Of a DNA stretch of 64,000 bases, positions 33,206 through 45,190 are shown piece after piece (positions within the stretch are counted from its first letter, which is position 1; the number at the start of each line of letters is the position of its first letter). The stretch lies in NCBI GenBank assembly GCA_034401135.1, contig JAWZSP010000002.1, forward strand, positions 1,674,001 to 1,738,000, read 5' to 3'. The translations under genes and the position numbers were made by a program. The notes under the pieces were generated by a model, which saw only the letters and a program-made list of their open reading frames with translations, was not told the DNA's origin and did not search any database. The DNA comes from Volutella citrinella. Lineage: Eukaryota > Ascomycota > Sordariomycetes > Hypocreales > Nectriaceae.

Positions 33206-36200
33206 ACACGGGCGCGGTTCGGACCGGATGCTGGCGTCGGGTCCATCATTTAGCGTCGCAAGTTGCTCATCATTCTTATCTAGAGACGACGCATACATAT
33301 CCTAGCGAGCGGTCACTGTGTATAGCTATACGTTAATAAATGTGCTAATGTGATGAACATATCAAAACCCACAGAACGCAGTATCAGAGCGCATCGCCGT
33401 CGTCAGATAGGTTATCCTGCTTTAGTGGGCGCTAACGGTGCCACCGCGGGGTGCCCTGGGCGACTGCATGCCACGGCCGAATGGTAAACCAGAGAGCTGG
33501 GACAGGTCGACGCCGTCGTTATCGCAGCCTCACGTCCGAGTTTCGTCACACCTACATTAGAGCTGAAGTCGCCCCCACGCTTCTTCTCCCCGCGATAGTC
33601 AATCTCTACAGGTTGGCGCACCCAGGCGACTGGATGGGCCAATGGCGACGGGCTTAGCAGTCATAGACTATTGTAGATCCGCCGACGGATCGTCCTGTCA
33701 AGTTAAGCTTGGCGAAGCACTGTTAGGATCGTGCATCGCAGCCAGGCTGGGGTCATGGAGGTGGAATATAGCGACAATGATCACCGTCGCAGCCCTCAGG
33801 GCATGTTGACGGGTAGGACGAATTTGTCAGCCCTTTTATCAGTGGCGCAAGGTGCGGCCGCTTCTTGGAGGGTCGGCTGGATGAACAGGAATGTGCAAAA
33901 CCCAAGTTCGTGTGTTGCCGTGCTGATATGGGGGATGTACTGATGTTGAGCAATGAGACCACGGCGGACTGGCCGCTGAGCATCTATTCGCCGCCTGCAG
34001 ACCACTCTCGAGTGCTGGTGCGTCTGCTGCACGCTCTTCCGCTGCCCTGCTCCGCTAGCAGCATTCGGTGGGTGTGATATGTATGGGTGTTGCTCGTGAG
34101 GCGCGTGGGTGGGACACGGCAACGAGGCCAGAAACGGCGGCAACGTTCCGCCACCCCCGGTCCCAACAACCGAAAACCTGTCCAGGCTGAATATGTGGTG
34201 GCAGTCGCGTGAGGACGAAGAAGGAGGAGGACGGCACAGCCAGATTGACAGTGTGAGTGTCGTGCCAATGCCTGGGTTGGGCGGAATGGAGACGGCGACG
34301 GAGCTTGCATCGCTGCGGGCGCTCCTGTCGACATGGCGGCCGCATTTGGCCTGATGGTTTGGTAACATGACAGCGACGCCCTAGCCAGACAGCGGGGCGA
34401 CAACGGCCGTTCCTAGGCTTCTTAAAGTAATTACTGTCGGGTGCTACGCCAGAGCAAGGATCCAGAGTCAACTGGTTCCAGCATGCAGCCGTCCAGTCAA
34501 CACAACCTGGAAATACTCATCCTTACAGAGTCATTCGAAATAAATAGAATTAAATCAATGCTGTGCATCGGCGACTGTCACGTAGCACTGGGACTTTGGA
34601 GAGTGCGAAATGCGAATTCGAAGCTGCGTAACTGGGAATCCGGGACAGTTGCCAAGTGGTGAACGAATAAAGTTGGGCCAGGGTTGTTCAGCGGCCGCTG
34701 GCAGATGATGGAGGGGTGTTGCCACCAGCCTCCGTCATTGGATTGGATACATCACCTCGTGTATGTGTCTGATTCAATGTATCCGCATGACGCTTCAGCT
34801 AGAAGCAGTTGATAGATCCAGCCTTCGAGGCCACACCGAACGACATGGCTCCTAGAGGCACAGAGCCTCTCTTCCTGCTCGAAGCCACGACCCAAGGCTG
34901 CACCACCAGCAGGGCCTGGGCATGTTCAAATACTCAGACGCTGGTCCCATGATGATTGCGCTAAGTCAATGTCGTTTGGCGAGCGAGCTCTGAGCAGGGG
35001 GTACACGCCTTAGACAGGGGCCATTGCATGCAGCCCGCAGTTGCGAGCGAACCCTGAGTGGGGTTGCGGGCTGGTCATGGTGGGGAGCGGAGGTGAGCAA
35101 GGTCGACTACGCCCGCAAATATGCACCCCTCTCCTCAGGACATTTGACATTGACGGTACCAATCCTTCCCGCAACACGACACGACTCGACACAAAGAGTG
35201 GCAGACACCTCCCGACCGGATATAGCCACTGCGCCCCCGGGCCACCGGCAGGGTCGGTGATGGAGCTTTGCATGGGACGTTGTCATCTGGAGTGTCCAGC
35301 TCGTGTTGCGCTGGGTTGGATGTCACCGCGATTGGGGTCCTCCGGTTCACATGGTCGATGCTTTCCTTCAACTCGGTGGCGTAATTTGCGCGACAAGCGA
35401 CGGGCCGGAAATAACCAGTAGTCAGAAAGCACGCATGCGATGCACGACAGAGAGGCATGAGACCAGAGGGAGGCTCAGAGGTTGTCGACACCATCAGAGA
35501 TGGGGAGCAACTTGACTCGCCAGGGCTGGCTGCTGTGAATTTACCATGGCATCACCAACGGTGGATCAGAGGTTGACAGCCGACGACCCGCAAACTCAGG
35601 CAGGCCGTCCAATGTCCCCATCCATGCTAAGGTGAGACCTTGGAGCTAGTGCTGGGTTGTGCCCATGCTATTGAGCAGTTTATGTGATACGTCGAGAGGA
35701 TAGTGGAAGAAATCCAATGGCTGGTTTGCGGAGGGCCGAATGCGCAGCTGTTGACGGTGCGTGGTGACAACCATGGTTGATGATGCTGTGGGTAGGCTCG
35801 GCTGTAAGTGAGGGACGCCTTGTCGAGCCTGGCCAGCGGAGGGAATATGGCTTAATAATTGGAGACAGAGGGCGAGAGACCTGAGCGCGCGGAAAGTGCG
35901 TGTTGCACGCTCAACACTGCCATAGGTCTGGGAAGGTGTGACCCCTCCACACGTTTGCGCAGGACACTACTTGCTGGATAGAGACAGCCATCTTCTGCCT
36001 CCTCTTCCTCCACCACCCTCAAATCAAACATTCCAACACCGCCAACGACGCCAAACACCACCCACGCCGACCGCCTTCCAGCGATCCCTCTGCCTTCATG
36101 CCAGCGAGCCCAGCGCCGCACCACCTCCTCCATCCCTTTCCCACCCCTGCGTGGCCGTCGGCTCAACGCAGCCCTTATCAGCGCCCGTCGCCCCCCGGAC

Positions 36201-36713
36201 CAGCCAATCACGCATCGCCAATCGCGCCCGCCACGTCCTAGGCCGTCCACCGAATCGCCCGCTCCAGATAAGCCTCCTCCGCTAGCTCGCCTTGACGAGT
36301 CTCCATCCAAACGGATCCCGGGCCAGCCTGGTCCAGGCAATGCCATGCCATACCATGCCGTGCCATGAGGAATCCCGGTCCGGCCCTGTACCATCCTGGG
36401 GCCTTGTTGTCGAACCTTTAACAACTTCTCCCACGTCCTGAACCGCAGCCGACGATCTCTTCTCCCTCTGCGAACCATCTGTCTTCACCCTTTCGTATTG
36501 CTGCTGTTGCTGCTACCGCCACAAGTTTGCGACACGCGACAGCATCCCGCCCGCTGCGGCCTATATCATCCGCCGCCATCCCAACGATTCGAGATCGCCT
36601 CGCCTTCGCATCACGGGGCTCCTTCGCAGATGCAGTCCTAAGCAGCCCTGCCGGCGTAACTGACAAGGGCCACACCTCGCTGAAGATAACGACAGCCAAC
36701 TGCGTTTCCCACC
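33206..36713. other. Gene-free interval upstream of the pseudokinase
   Basis: 3.5 kb with no supportable gene on either strand. The distal part, 36000-36713, is C-rich with CCTCC/CCACC runs and should include the promoter and leader of the gene starting at 36714. A small CCATGCCATACCATGCCGTGC-like microrepeat lies near 36340-36366. Confidence 0.45.
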
Positions 36714-38555
36714 ATGGGGCAGTGGTGGGTTGACTCGAAAATCGAGGCTACCGTCACTCGGGCCTTTGTCCAGAGCCACCTTCTAGCCCACGAAATAGAA
36801 CGGCTGGATCGGCCTGTCGCCTTTGGGGGCGAAGATCTGACGGAGCGAACCTATTGGGACAGCATCCGCAACGACGCCCCTCGCCTTCTACTCATCCTTG
36901 TCGACCTCGGGCTCCCGGATCAAATCTTCGCCGTCATCGACGATGGTTGGGATGATGCGGAACTACCAATCGCCTTGGAGGATGTTGATCGCCTGCAACT
37001 GACACCTGCTCGCGACGAGCGGGTCGAGCGAAAATTCTTCCAGCGTCAATTTCACTACCTATTAAAGCCACTTCAGCGCGGAAGTCACCATGCGTACGCC
37101 GACAATGAGGTAGTGCCGCTCGACGTGGTCGAGCGTCCAGTGCCTCTAACCCCCCATAAGAGCCATGGTATCGAGAAAGTCAGGTTACCCAACGCTTCGG
37201 GCATGGTGTTCAGCAGGCGGAAGTACACACTGGGCCCTAACCCAGGGTCTATCCCTCACCAGGAGTTCTGCGAAGCGATTCAGGGCATCAAGGGGCTGCA
37301 AAATGAGCACCTCGTCTCGTATTATGCGTCATACACCCACAACGGGACCGGATATGTGCTCTTCACTCCACCCCAAGACTTGACACTCAAGTCGTTCCTC
37401 GCCACCTCTCCGTCCTCGTTCAAAAACCTCGCGAAAAAGGATCGCCGGGAGTTGGTAATGAACTGGATCCTGTGTCTAGTTGATACACTTTGCTATCTGC
37501 ACAGCAAGGGCCGATCTCACGGCTACATCAAGCCCTCTACGATTCTTCTCAATAACCAAAATCGGGTCTTCTTCTGCGATGCCACTCGCCTCACGCCCGA
37601 CACGCTCATTCACCACACCGACAAATCATCATTTGACCGAGAATGGTACGACTATGCGGCGCCCGAGTCTTGGTTTCGTCCACCAGGATCATCAAGCCCC
37701 CCAAACCGGTTCATGGGCCCCGCATCCCCTTCGGGCTCGGAAGAGGGCCCTTTCAGCATAATGAGAGGTTCCGAGATGGGTGCTTCTCCGAACGCCATGT
37801 ACCTGGGGCCAAATCAGCAACTGAGTCCGCACCAAGCAGATATTTTTTCCCTCGGCTGCATCATTCTAGAGCTTCTCTCGTTTCTAGTGAAACGGTCGAC
37901 AAGCAAGTTCTCGAGCTTTCGGTCTGCTAAGCACAAGACTGCCGGGCGAGGCGGTGCAGTCTTGGATACGTCGTTCCACAAGAACCTTGGCCAGGTGGAA
38001 TCATGGATGTCTGGCCTCGCCAAAGAAGCGACAAAGAAGATTGCAGACAGAGACGGGGCCAACATGTTTCGTGGTGTCGCTCCTATCTTGCATGTGGTGA
38101 CGGCCATGCTCTCTGCCAACCCGTACGATCGACCACCAGCGGTCGAGGTCCAGCAACGTATTTACCAAATCCTGACGGAGACCTGTGGCCTGGTTGAACC
38201 ACATTGTGTACATCAATATTCGACGGATATTGACTATTCCTTTAGCCAGATGCGCATTCAGCAAGGCGTTGATGGCATGGCTGGTTTCCCACGTCGCCAC
38301 CACAGCCTTACCTATGGTACGCCACGCACCTATCAGCATAGCCGGAATGGCAGCAGTGGTGGCTATTCACAGACCAGTCGGACAACGAGCAGCAGTGAGG
38401 CAGATGGGGATGTAATACTGAACACGGGTCCTTCCACTCCCCAGAGGATTCTCCCAGCGGCGAACTGGGCTCGCAACGCTGCATATATGAACAATATGGG
38501 CCTGCAACAACAGCAGCAACTACCACAGGGAACGATGTATGCCGCCGGCCCTTGA
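36714..38555 (+). CDS. Kinase-like protein, probable pseudokinase
   Basis: Single exon, 613 aa, ATG in a strong context (CCACCATGG). Residues about 155-470 have the protein-kinase fold: NEHLVSYYASYTHNG, the helix ILCLVDTLCYLHSKG, SHGYIKPSTILL at 268-279, AAPESW at 315-320 and QADIFSLGCIILEL. The catalytic loop His-Arg-Asp is His269-Gly-Tyr here, so the catalytic Asp is absent. The DFG position reads CDA (288-290), and I see no glycine-rich loop. It is therefore probably inactive or a scaffold. The N-terminal 150 residues have no domain I know; the C-terminal 100 are Ser/Gly/Gln-rich and likely disordered. Similar kinase-like proteins are, I believe, conserved in filamentous ascomycetes, but I cannot search to confirm it. 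Confidence 0.8.
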   Translation: MGQWWVDSKIEATVTRAFVQSHLLAHEIERLDRPVAFGGEDLTERTYWDSIRNDAPRLLLILVDLGLPDQIFAVIDDGWDDAELPIALEDVDRLQLTPARDERVERKFFQRQFHYLLKPLQRGSHHAYADNEVVPLDVVERPVPLTPHKSHGIEKVRLPNASGMVFSRRKYTLGPNPGSIPHQEFCEAIQGIKGLQNEHLVSYYASYTHNGTGYVLFTPPQDLTLKSFLATSPSSFKNLAKKDRRELVMNWILCLVDTLCYLHSKGRSHGYIKPSTILLNNQNRVFFCDATRLTPDTLIHHTDKSSFDREWYDYAAPESWFRPPGSSSPPNRFMGPASPSGSEEGPFSIMRGSEMGASPNAMYLGPNQQLSPHQADIFSLGCIILELLSFLVKRSTSKFSSFRSAKHKTAGRGGAVLDTSFHKNLGQVESWMSGLAKEATKKIADRDGANMFRGVAPILHVVTAMLSANPYDRPPAVEVQQRIYQILTETCGLVEPHCVHQYSTDIDYSFSQMRIQQGVDGMAGFPRRHHSLTYGTPRTYQHSRNGSSGGYSQTSRTTSSSEADGDVILNTGPSTPQRILPAANWARNAAYMNNMGLQQQQQLPQGTMYAAGP

Positions 38556-40136
38556 AGAAGCAGAACACTTCTACGCCACGTAATGGGAGACTGAGAAATT
38601 ACCCATAATCGACGCCGACGATAGCGATATACTAGCAGTCGGCCGAAGGACATGCGATGGGAAAGGGTGGATCGTATCCGAAACGAGTTTGGGTGTCTCG
38701 ATGCAAAAAGCCGCCTCGACCAAGATCCCGGCTTTCGTGACGAGGGATTCGAGGGCGGCCATGTGTTGTTTTGGCTTGTTCACGTGTAGAAAACAAGCAG
38801 GGCCTTGGCTTGACTGTATTATGTTGATGTTCAAATAACGACTGGGCGGCAGGCTTCACTTCTACGATACTTTACGATGATTTTGGGCTGGGTTGGAATA
38901 GGCCACTTGGCACAGGCAGGAGTTTTGGAGGGCCAAATATATTCTTTTCTACTGCATGCTTCAGATGACCTCGAAGGATGGAGGCTCCAGCAGTTGCTCA
39001 ATATGCTATAGGCAAATAAATTACCTGACTATGGCGAGCCCACGAAGATGTTGGTGAACGGATGATGATTGGCTGGGCATGCTGAGTGAGCAACATCAAC
39101 AGGTCGCAAGAAATTACCAGTCCGTAGACCCAGCCATGTTCATCAGAGGCATGCGACATGGCGCAGAGACGTGTGCGGGCCAATGAGGCACAGCTGCGCA
39201 CACCGAGCTAAAAACTCTACCCAACGGTGTGGCCGATTTATGGAAAGCTACCTTGGTTCTGGGGACGGCTCCAGACGCTTGTCGGATGACGCCTCCAAAC
39301 ATAGTTCCAGACCGGAGACTATCGTGACACCGAGACGAGGAGGTTGATAACTTCCGCTAAGAAATCATACGTCAGATGAGGAAGTGACGCGCAACCACTC
39401 GCCTTGTCCATCCGGCCGTCCCTCCTAATTGACCATGATGGGGGAGAATAGCCGCCCGGGCTACTACTATTGCGAGAGTGAGGCAGGAAATTCCCCGTGT
39501 CGAATAGCTTCCTAGGCTTAGGATGGATAATGACGCTAGATGACGGAGCGATTACGGCGGCCTGAACGTTGTCAATGAAGGCGTGGGCAGCGGGATAATT
39601 TCCTTGATCACCAGGTTTGCAGTACTATCGAACCGCAGCTCTCTACAAACGGTGGTACTATTGATTCAATGTCGTAATGCAGCAAAAACAACCTGCATGG
39701 CAAAATAACGGGGTCGGGCCGTTAGAGGGGGCAGCAAGGGGATCCAATGGGACGAGGCATTATTCATCCAGGCGGCGTGCCGTTTCATTTCAATTTCGTC
39801 TGGTGGGCTGCGGCCCCATTTTCCGGCATCGTCGTATTTCCCTGGGGCAATCAAGCAACCAGATGTGAAATTTTCAACAAAAGAGCAGTAATTAAGAGCA
39901 GCTATTATTTGGTGGCTTCAGGCTTGTCGCGCGGAGGTGACGCCGCGACCCACTGATGCGAGACAAACAAGGACGGGGCCGCCACGGCTGTGTTGGGTCT
40001 GGCCCGGCCGCCTGAGTCGTGGACAGTCGTGGGCGCTGGAGAGTCGTGCCTGCCCTTCTGGTGCTGGCGTGGCCTCTTAGCCAGCACTATATGGCTCGTC
40101 GCGCTTCTGCCTCTGGTGAGACAGTCGCGTGGGATT

Positions 40137-40150
40137 GGGGGGGGGGGGGG
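40137..40150 (+). repeat. G14 homopolymer
   Basis: Fourteen consecutive G in non-coding DNA. Read lengths across such runs are often unreliable, so the exact count may be wrong. Confidence 0.7.
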
Positions 40151-42537
40151 TTCGGGGAGTTGGCCGACCTTGCCAAGGCGGGTGAAGATGGACGCCCAGG
40201 CGCGGATCGCGATGATGGGCCCGGCAGACTCGTTCGGAGTGGCCCCTGGCGGCAGGGCTAGTGCATCTGCTGGTGTGATTACGTGTGCTGCCTTTCCCTC
40301 CCCATCCTTGGCATCTCACGCTCTCGGGCAATCTTCGCAGTGCGTAGTTCTCGGCGCGGCAACTGCGAAGTATTCAATGGCACGTTGTCAATTGTCACTC
40401 TTTGGACTGCTCACGCCCTGCTTGGGGGTGCGTACGTCATCTGGCCGAGCACTGGAGTGGGGAGAAAGTCGGCGGACCACTCTTAAACCCGTCGAAAACT
40501 TCCTAACCCCTGGCTTTTGGGCCGCTGGAAAGGCCTGCACACGTCAATGACTTTGGACTATCAATTGATAATTCTCTCCTGGCCGGGGCGGGAAGTTGTT
40601 CAACAGGGACAAAGGTGCAAGGCGGCTAGATCGCGGCGCCGTACTTCCGGGTCTGGACCACGCCTTACGGGGGGCTCCAATTGCTGGATCGACTCGTTAG
40701 ATTAGCTGGCTTGACTTTCTTGCTACCACACACAAATTACCATGGTAGTACTGCCGAGTACCTTCTCATTCTGCTACACTACGGCCACGATCCCATTCAA
40801 GGCCTGGTCCATCACTGATCCGGGCTCGGTGCTGTTTCTCTGTTGGGTTGGGCCTGCAACGGGAACACGAAACAACGGTGGGCTCCAGCGGTCGGTTCTG
40901 TGATGGGTCAGGGCATGGGACGGCAGCCACGGCACTGCCTGCTGCTCTCTGAGACTCCGACATCCCAATCGGTCGGCTGTTGGAGGCGCATTGGGTGATC
41001 CTGTTGTTGGTTGCGCCGTAGGAGCCGCGGCGATGCAATGCATGGATGGATGGATCCATAGGATTGCTGACGGCACGGGGAACAAGGCAAGGCTGAATAA
41101 AAATGGCGCGACGCCTGTTGCTTGCTGCCTGTGACGAGTTTACGAGTGACTGCAGAGGAATAACCGCAAGTTCGTGACGGGGTCAGTCCATGCGTTGGTG
41201 CCGTCTCGAAGGGGTGGGGCGTTTCGTCAGCCCAGCCCTTCATCCATGTCCTCGCCTGTCCCCTCCGCCGCGGGGTGGCATCGCATCGCAGGATGGAGGC
41301 TGGCTGATGGTGACTCTAAAGATGAAGCAGGCCGTGCCGCATGGCGCCCAAGGCTGATCGCGTTTGGGCTTTCCCAGCCCGCCAAAACAACAACTGCCAG
41401 TTGCCTGTGGACTGGCAGCATGCATCGCTCATGGGAGGTCGCACGTGGCGGTACAGATGCTGCGTCTGGTCACATCTATAACGCGGTTGAAGCGCTTGAC
41501 TCGGATGCTGTATCATGATACCCGAAGCGGAATTGTGCTAGAAGATGGGCTTAAGCAACGGAGCGTAGTCGGTAGCGTTGTGTTGGGCCGACTGACTCTC
41601 CTTCCTCGGTGACCACTTCAATACTCAGCCGCAACACTGGGTGCATCGGGGGCCGGCACGGCTGTACCTCTCTCTAACACAGCAGTGGCCCCCAGCATGT
41701 CGCAGCACTGCTCTGGACAGCCCCAGTGGCTCTGCATTGCGCTGCATGGCGGTGCTTCGGGTGGCGCCCAGAAATAGAACGGGCACCCAACTGGCAACGA
41801 TGGACATGCCGACATGTTACTTTGCAGGGCCAACGGCGGCGACCTGGGGGAGACCGCACAGCTCGTGCTAGTCCCGATGGGACCAGCTGAGGGCGGGAAT
41901 GACGCGGCTCGCAGCGTCTCTGGCAGGTACCTCGCCGTACCCTCCCTGTTTCTGAATCTCTGTCCGCCAAGCGAAATTTGCACGCGCGAGCGCAACAGGG
42001 ACTCGCGTCATCTAGAAGCCATATTTTTAATGAATTCAACGACTAATATCCCACTCGGCCGCCCGTTGGTCACTCCTGAATGAGCGCCATCGTCGGTGGG
42101 GACAATTCGCAGTCGGTGGTGGTGGCATCTTCAGCATTTGCGGTGGAATGGCAGCCAAGGAAGGCAGCTTACGGAGTCCTACGCAGTGTGCACATTGGCA
42201 GGACGACGACCATGTTTATGCAGTCAGTCGCAGGAGCCGCGATACGACTATCCGCAGCACCTCTCGGACGGACTAGTCCGAGCATTGCGTGCTCCTAGCA
42301 ACGTTGTCAACGAGGATTCACAGCTACTGGATGGCATCTGCAGGTGCGGACCAGGAGGTGCCTTCCCCAACAGGCCGGACCCACGGGCCTGATGGGCCCG
42401 CTATCACTCCTGCCTTGCCCATAAATCGGAACCAGACCATGGCGCGGCCCAATCACACGCCTCTCAATTCACGCCCCACCCGTCGACGCTTGCAATCAAG
42501 GAGTGGCCCATGTCTTATGGCGACGCTAGCGCACGCG

Positions 42538-42604
42538 GGTACGTACATGTATCTCATGTATCTCATGTACCGCAGGTACCATAGCGTGGGTGAGGTACGT
42601 ACAT
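42538..42604. repeat. Short direct repeats
   Basis: GGTACGTACAT occurs at 42538-42548 and again at 42594-42604; ATCTCATGT is repeated in tandem between them. Non-coding, of unknown meaning. Confidence 0.6.
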
Positions 42605-43230
42605 CATCTCCTGTTAGCTTTGCTCTGACTTTTTATCCACGCTCTTTTTCTCCTGGCCACGGCCTCGTCCTCGGGTCTTCCCATCATCTCGCTACTTCCT
42701 TCGCTTGTTCTCTCCCTCTCTCCTTATTGCGCGATCCGTCGGTGAATCAATCGACCTTCTGGACCTGTTCCCTTGCTGGAAACCGAACAGAGCCGCAACA
42801 CGGGAACAATCTTAAAGCCAAGACTCCTCCCCGCGAGCCCGACCCGCCTGCACCCCCCGTCAGCTACATCGTCTCCGCCTCGCCTCACTAGCACCCGTGC
42901 TTGTATTCCTTGGTTTCTGGCCTTTCTGACACACGCGCGATAGCCAGGGATCAGGGCCACAAAGCTTGGCGATTTGGAGAAGAAGCTTGGAACAAAACCA
43001 GCTTCCCCCCTCGCTTGATCCCACGCTCTGTATCTTTATCAGTGCAGCCACCCCCCTCGTCATCACACTATCTCCCATATCGTCACCGTTGCTCGCGCCT
43101 GCCAGTCGTCACGTCCAACCTGTCGTCGGCGCTTGCATTTCCTCTCACCCTCGTCGACAACCCAACATCAACCAGCGGAGCTTCACATGCTGTCGTCGCC
43201 AACACGCCTACACTCGTTCTATCCGCTACC

Positions 43231-43782
43231 ATGCGCCCTCCGGCAGCCATTGGCTTAGTTATCTGCGCGCTCGTCCAGCTGGCGACGGCCGCCCAGTCCA
43301 TCCCCGGCTCTGGCAACCACGGCGTCCCTGCCGGCGCCTCGCAAATCGTCTCGAATGGCAACCAGCCTTGCGACTACGACTCTACCGAGCTGGGACTGAC
43401 AGACCTCGTCGCGGGAATCGAATCGCATATTCCACCGCGCCACATCGTCACCAATGCTCCCAACAGCGACCAGGGAATCAGCGTCTTGCGGAAGCTGAAG
43501 CCCAAGTCCCGCGGCGTCTCCCCCGTTGGTGCCGCCTCCGACAACGTGAAGGCTCTGGCCCATGTTAGCATCAACATCCTGGCAGACTTTGCCGCGACCA
43601 ACCAAGTCGTCGGCTACCTCTTTGGCAACGAGAGCACCGCCGCGCTCTCCAACTTCGTGTACGATGCGAGCAGCGCCGAGTCACTAAAACCCAGCTTCAT
43701 GATGTCTCCTGGACGACGGAAGATTGCTGGCGTTGGCGCTTCGCTTTTCGCCATCACACTCTTCTTCGCCATTTACATGTGA
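43231..43782 (+). CDS. Small secreted or membrane-anchored protein, function unknown
   Basis: Single exon, 183 aa, with ATG 43231 after CTACC. Residues 1-21 form a signal peptide (hydrophobic IGLVICALVQLATA, cleavage after Ala-Ala or Ala-Gln). The mature part has no domain I recognise and contains an N-glycosylation site (NES). The last 18 residues (GVGASLFAITLFFAIYM) are hydrophobic with no polar tail, preceded by SPGRRK, which suits a GPI-anchor signal or a tail anchor. The frame stays open upstream to 42901 (CTN/TTG starts only in poor context), so the N-terminus is chosen on the signal peptide. It converges on the Cys-rich gene downstream. Function unknown. Confidence 0.7.
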   Translation: MRPPAAIGLVICALVQLATAAQSIPGSGNHGVPAGASQIVSNGNQPCDYDSTELGLTDLVAGIESHIPPRHIVTNAPNSDQGISVLRKLKPKSRGVSPVGAASDNVKALAHVSINILADFAATNQVVGYLFGNESTAALSNFVYDASSAESLKPSFMMSPGRRKIAGVGASLFAITLFFAIYM

Positions 43783-44404
43783 ACCATAATTTTGGTCATT
43801 GGTGTCTGGCTTTTTACGACATTCCTTTTTATTTGAGATTTATCGAGATACCCCCGGTCCTACGGTTCAACAGGCCGGCACATGGTTTTTGCTTCACATA
43901 GACTTTTGTTATTTTTCGCCTCCCAGCAACACCGACAGCTCCAAGTCGGCGCTCATGGCACCATCGCAAAGCGCGCATAGCGATTATGGGAACAAGGCCA
44001 GCTTCTACATGGAATGGAGGGAGAGACGGATGCATCATGCATGGCGTTTGGATTGGCTTTGAACGGTCGGGGATGGATTGGGAACGGCCCAGGCGCATTT
44101 CAGGCAGGTCGTTTAATGATGTTCAATGGGTCTGAACGCGAGATGACGAAAAGCCATTTACAGGATGTGGGGTACATATTGGATTCAGCATATGTTTGTC
44201 AGGACGGACGGAATATGGTTGGCGAATGTGGTCGCCGGTATCGACACAATTTTATAGGCCCAGTGAAGACTTGGACCAACAGAGTAGATAAAACACAACA
44301 ACATGGCCATGAACGGCTTATCTGATCAAACTCCTATCCATTCCTCACTGCAACGTGTTTTGACAGTCTCGAGTCATAGCTCCCTGACTGTTTGTTTCAG
44401 GATC
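43783..44404. other. Convergent intergenic region
   Basis: 0.6 kb between the 3' ends of two converging genes. No coding signal. Confidence 0.5.
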
Positions 44405-45190
44405 TCAACAGGCCAGGATTGGCAGTTGGAAAACGAGAACCCAGGCAAGAACCCAGGCAAGTGCGAACCCTTGGCCATACACAAAGCGCCCGCCCGCTGA
44501 CGACTCGACCACTCCGAGCTCTCCTGACTTGTTCGTCACCTCCGTAGTGGACGATGGCTTCGCTCCTGGCAGCCGCATAGTATTTGTTCTCCAATCCCGA
44601 ATCTCAGCCAGTTTCACGCAGCCTGCTGGGAAACATGACCATCCATCCAGGCAGCATCCGCCGCCCATGACGCGGCTACACTGAAACGTGCCATGACCGC
44701 ATTCAGGAGGGTGATCCTGCGTGGCAGTGCATTCACCAGAGGCGCCGCAACAGAATATGCCCGAAGGGGTCCATGCGGTTTCGTGGCAGGACGCCCCCAG
44801 GGGGCAGCATATGTCCTTTGACCGCTGCATCAGCTGGCAGACTCGAGGAGAGGGTGAAGAATAAGACCGATTCTCGTCCGGACATACCTCTTTGGAAAAT
44901 GCCTCGCAGCTAAGTTTCCCCTGGCTGCAAGAGGGGCTCGTTGTCTTGGGGGTGCTCTCCTGATCGGCGATGGCGACGATTGCGTCGTTGGCGGAGGCCG
45001 CGTCGGCCGGCTGTCCCTAAGGGCGGATGCTGGGGTCGAAGGCGAAGACGACGCCTGCTATAATGACGCCGATGATGACGATGGTCAAGGCGGACATGGC
45101 GAGGAGGCGGATGCGATGGTCGTAGAGGTGGTCGTTGGCGCCCCATGGCGTGCGAGTGTGCGCTGGGCATTGTGTCTTCTTTTCGGGCAT
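44405..45190 (-). pseudogene. Cys-rich single-pass membrane protein gene with in-frame TAG
   Basis: Two exons, complement(44405..44833) and complement(44888..45190), join in frame across a GTATGT...CAG intron (KE then LMQRSKD). Together they would give 261 sense codons, but codon 58 is TAG (45019-45017). Before it is a short basic cytosolic stretch and a transmembrane helix (SALTIVIIGVIIAGVVFAF); after it come 14 cysteines in paired patterns (ICCPLGASC, IFCCGASGEC and GGCCLDGWSC), and a hydrophobic C-terminus resembling a GPI or membrane anchor. Nothing else in the frame is damaged. It may be a recent pseudogene, a sequencing error, or a gene using readthrough or an unseen splice. The granulin-like Cys spacing is descriptive; I cannot name the family. 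Confidence 0.55.

Larger units (their letters stand above)
38556..43230. other. Large gene-free interval
   Basis: 4.7 kb in which no frame shows a domain, good start and exon partner. Contents noted: a G14 run at 40137-40150, direct repeats of GGTACGTACAT at 42538 and 42594 with ATCTCATGT twice between them, and a pyrimidine-rich stretch at 42600-43230 that probably is the promoter and leader of the gene at 43231. Confidence 0.45.

Noticed and set aside
33796..34368. 190-codon minus-strand frame
   Set aside because: No domain, no good start context, Pro/Ser/His-biased composition in an intergenic gap.
35852..36478. 208-codon minus-strand frame upstream of the pseudokinase
   Set aside because: Arg/Gly-biased antisense of a pyrimidine-rich promoter stretch.
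39990..40550. 186-codon plus-strand frame
   Set aside because: Contains a poly-G run read as Gly and no recognisable domain; no exon partner.
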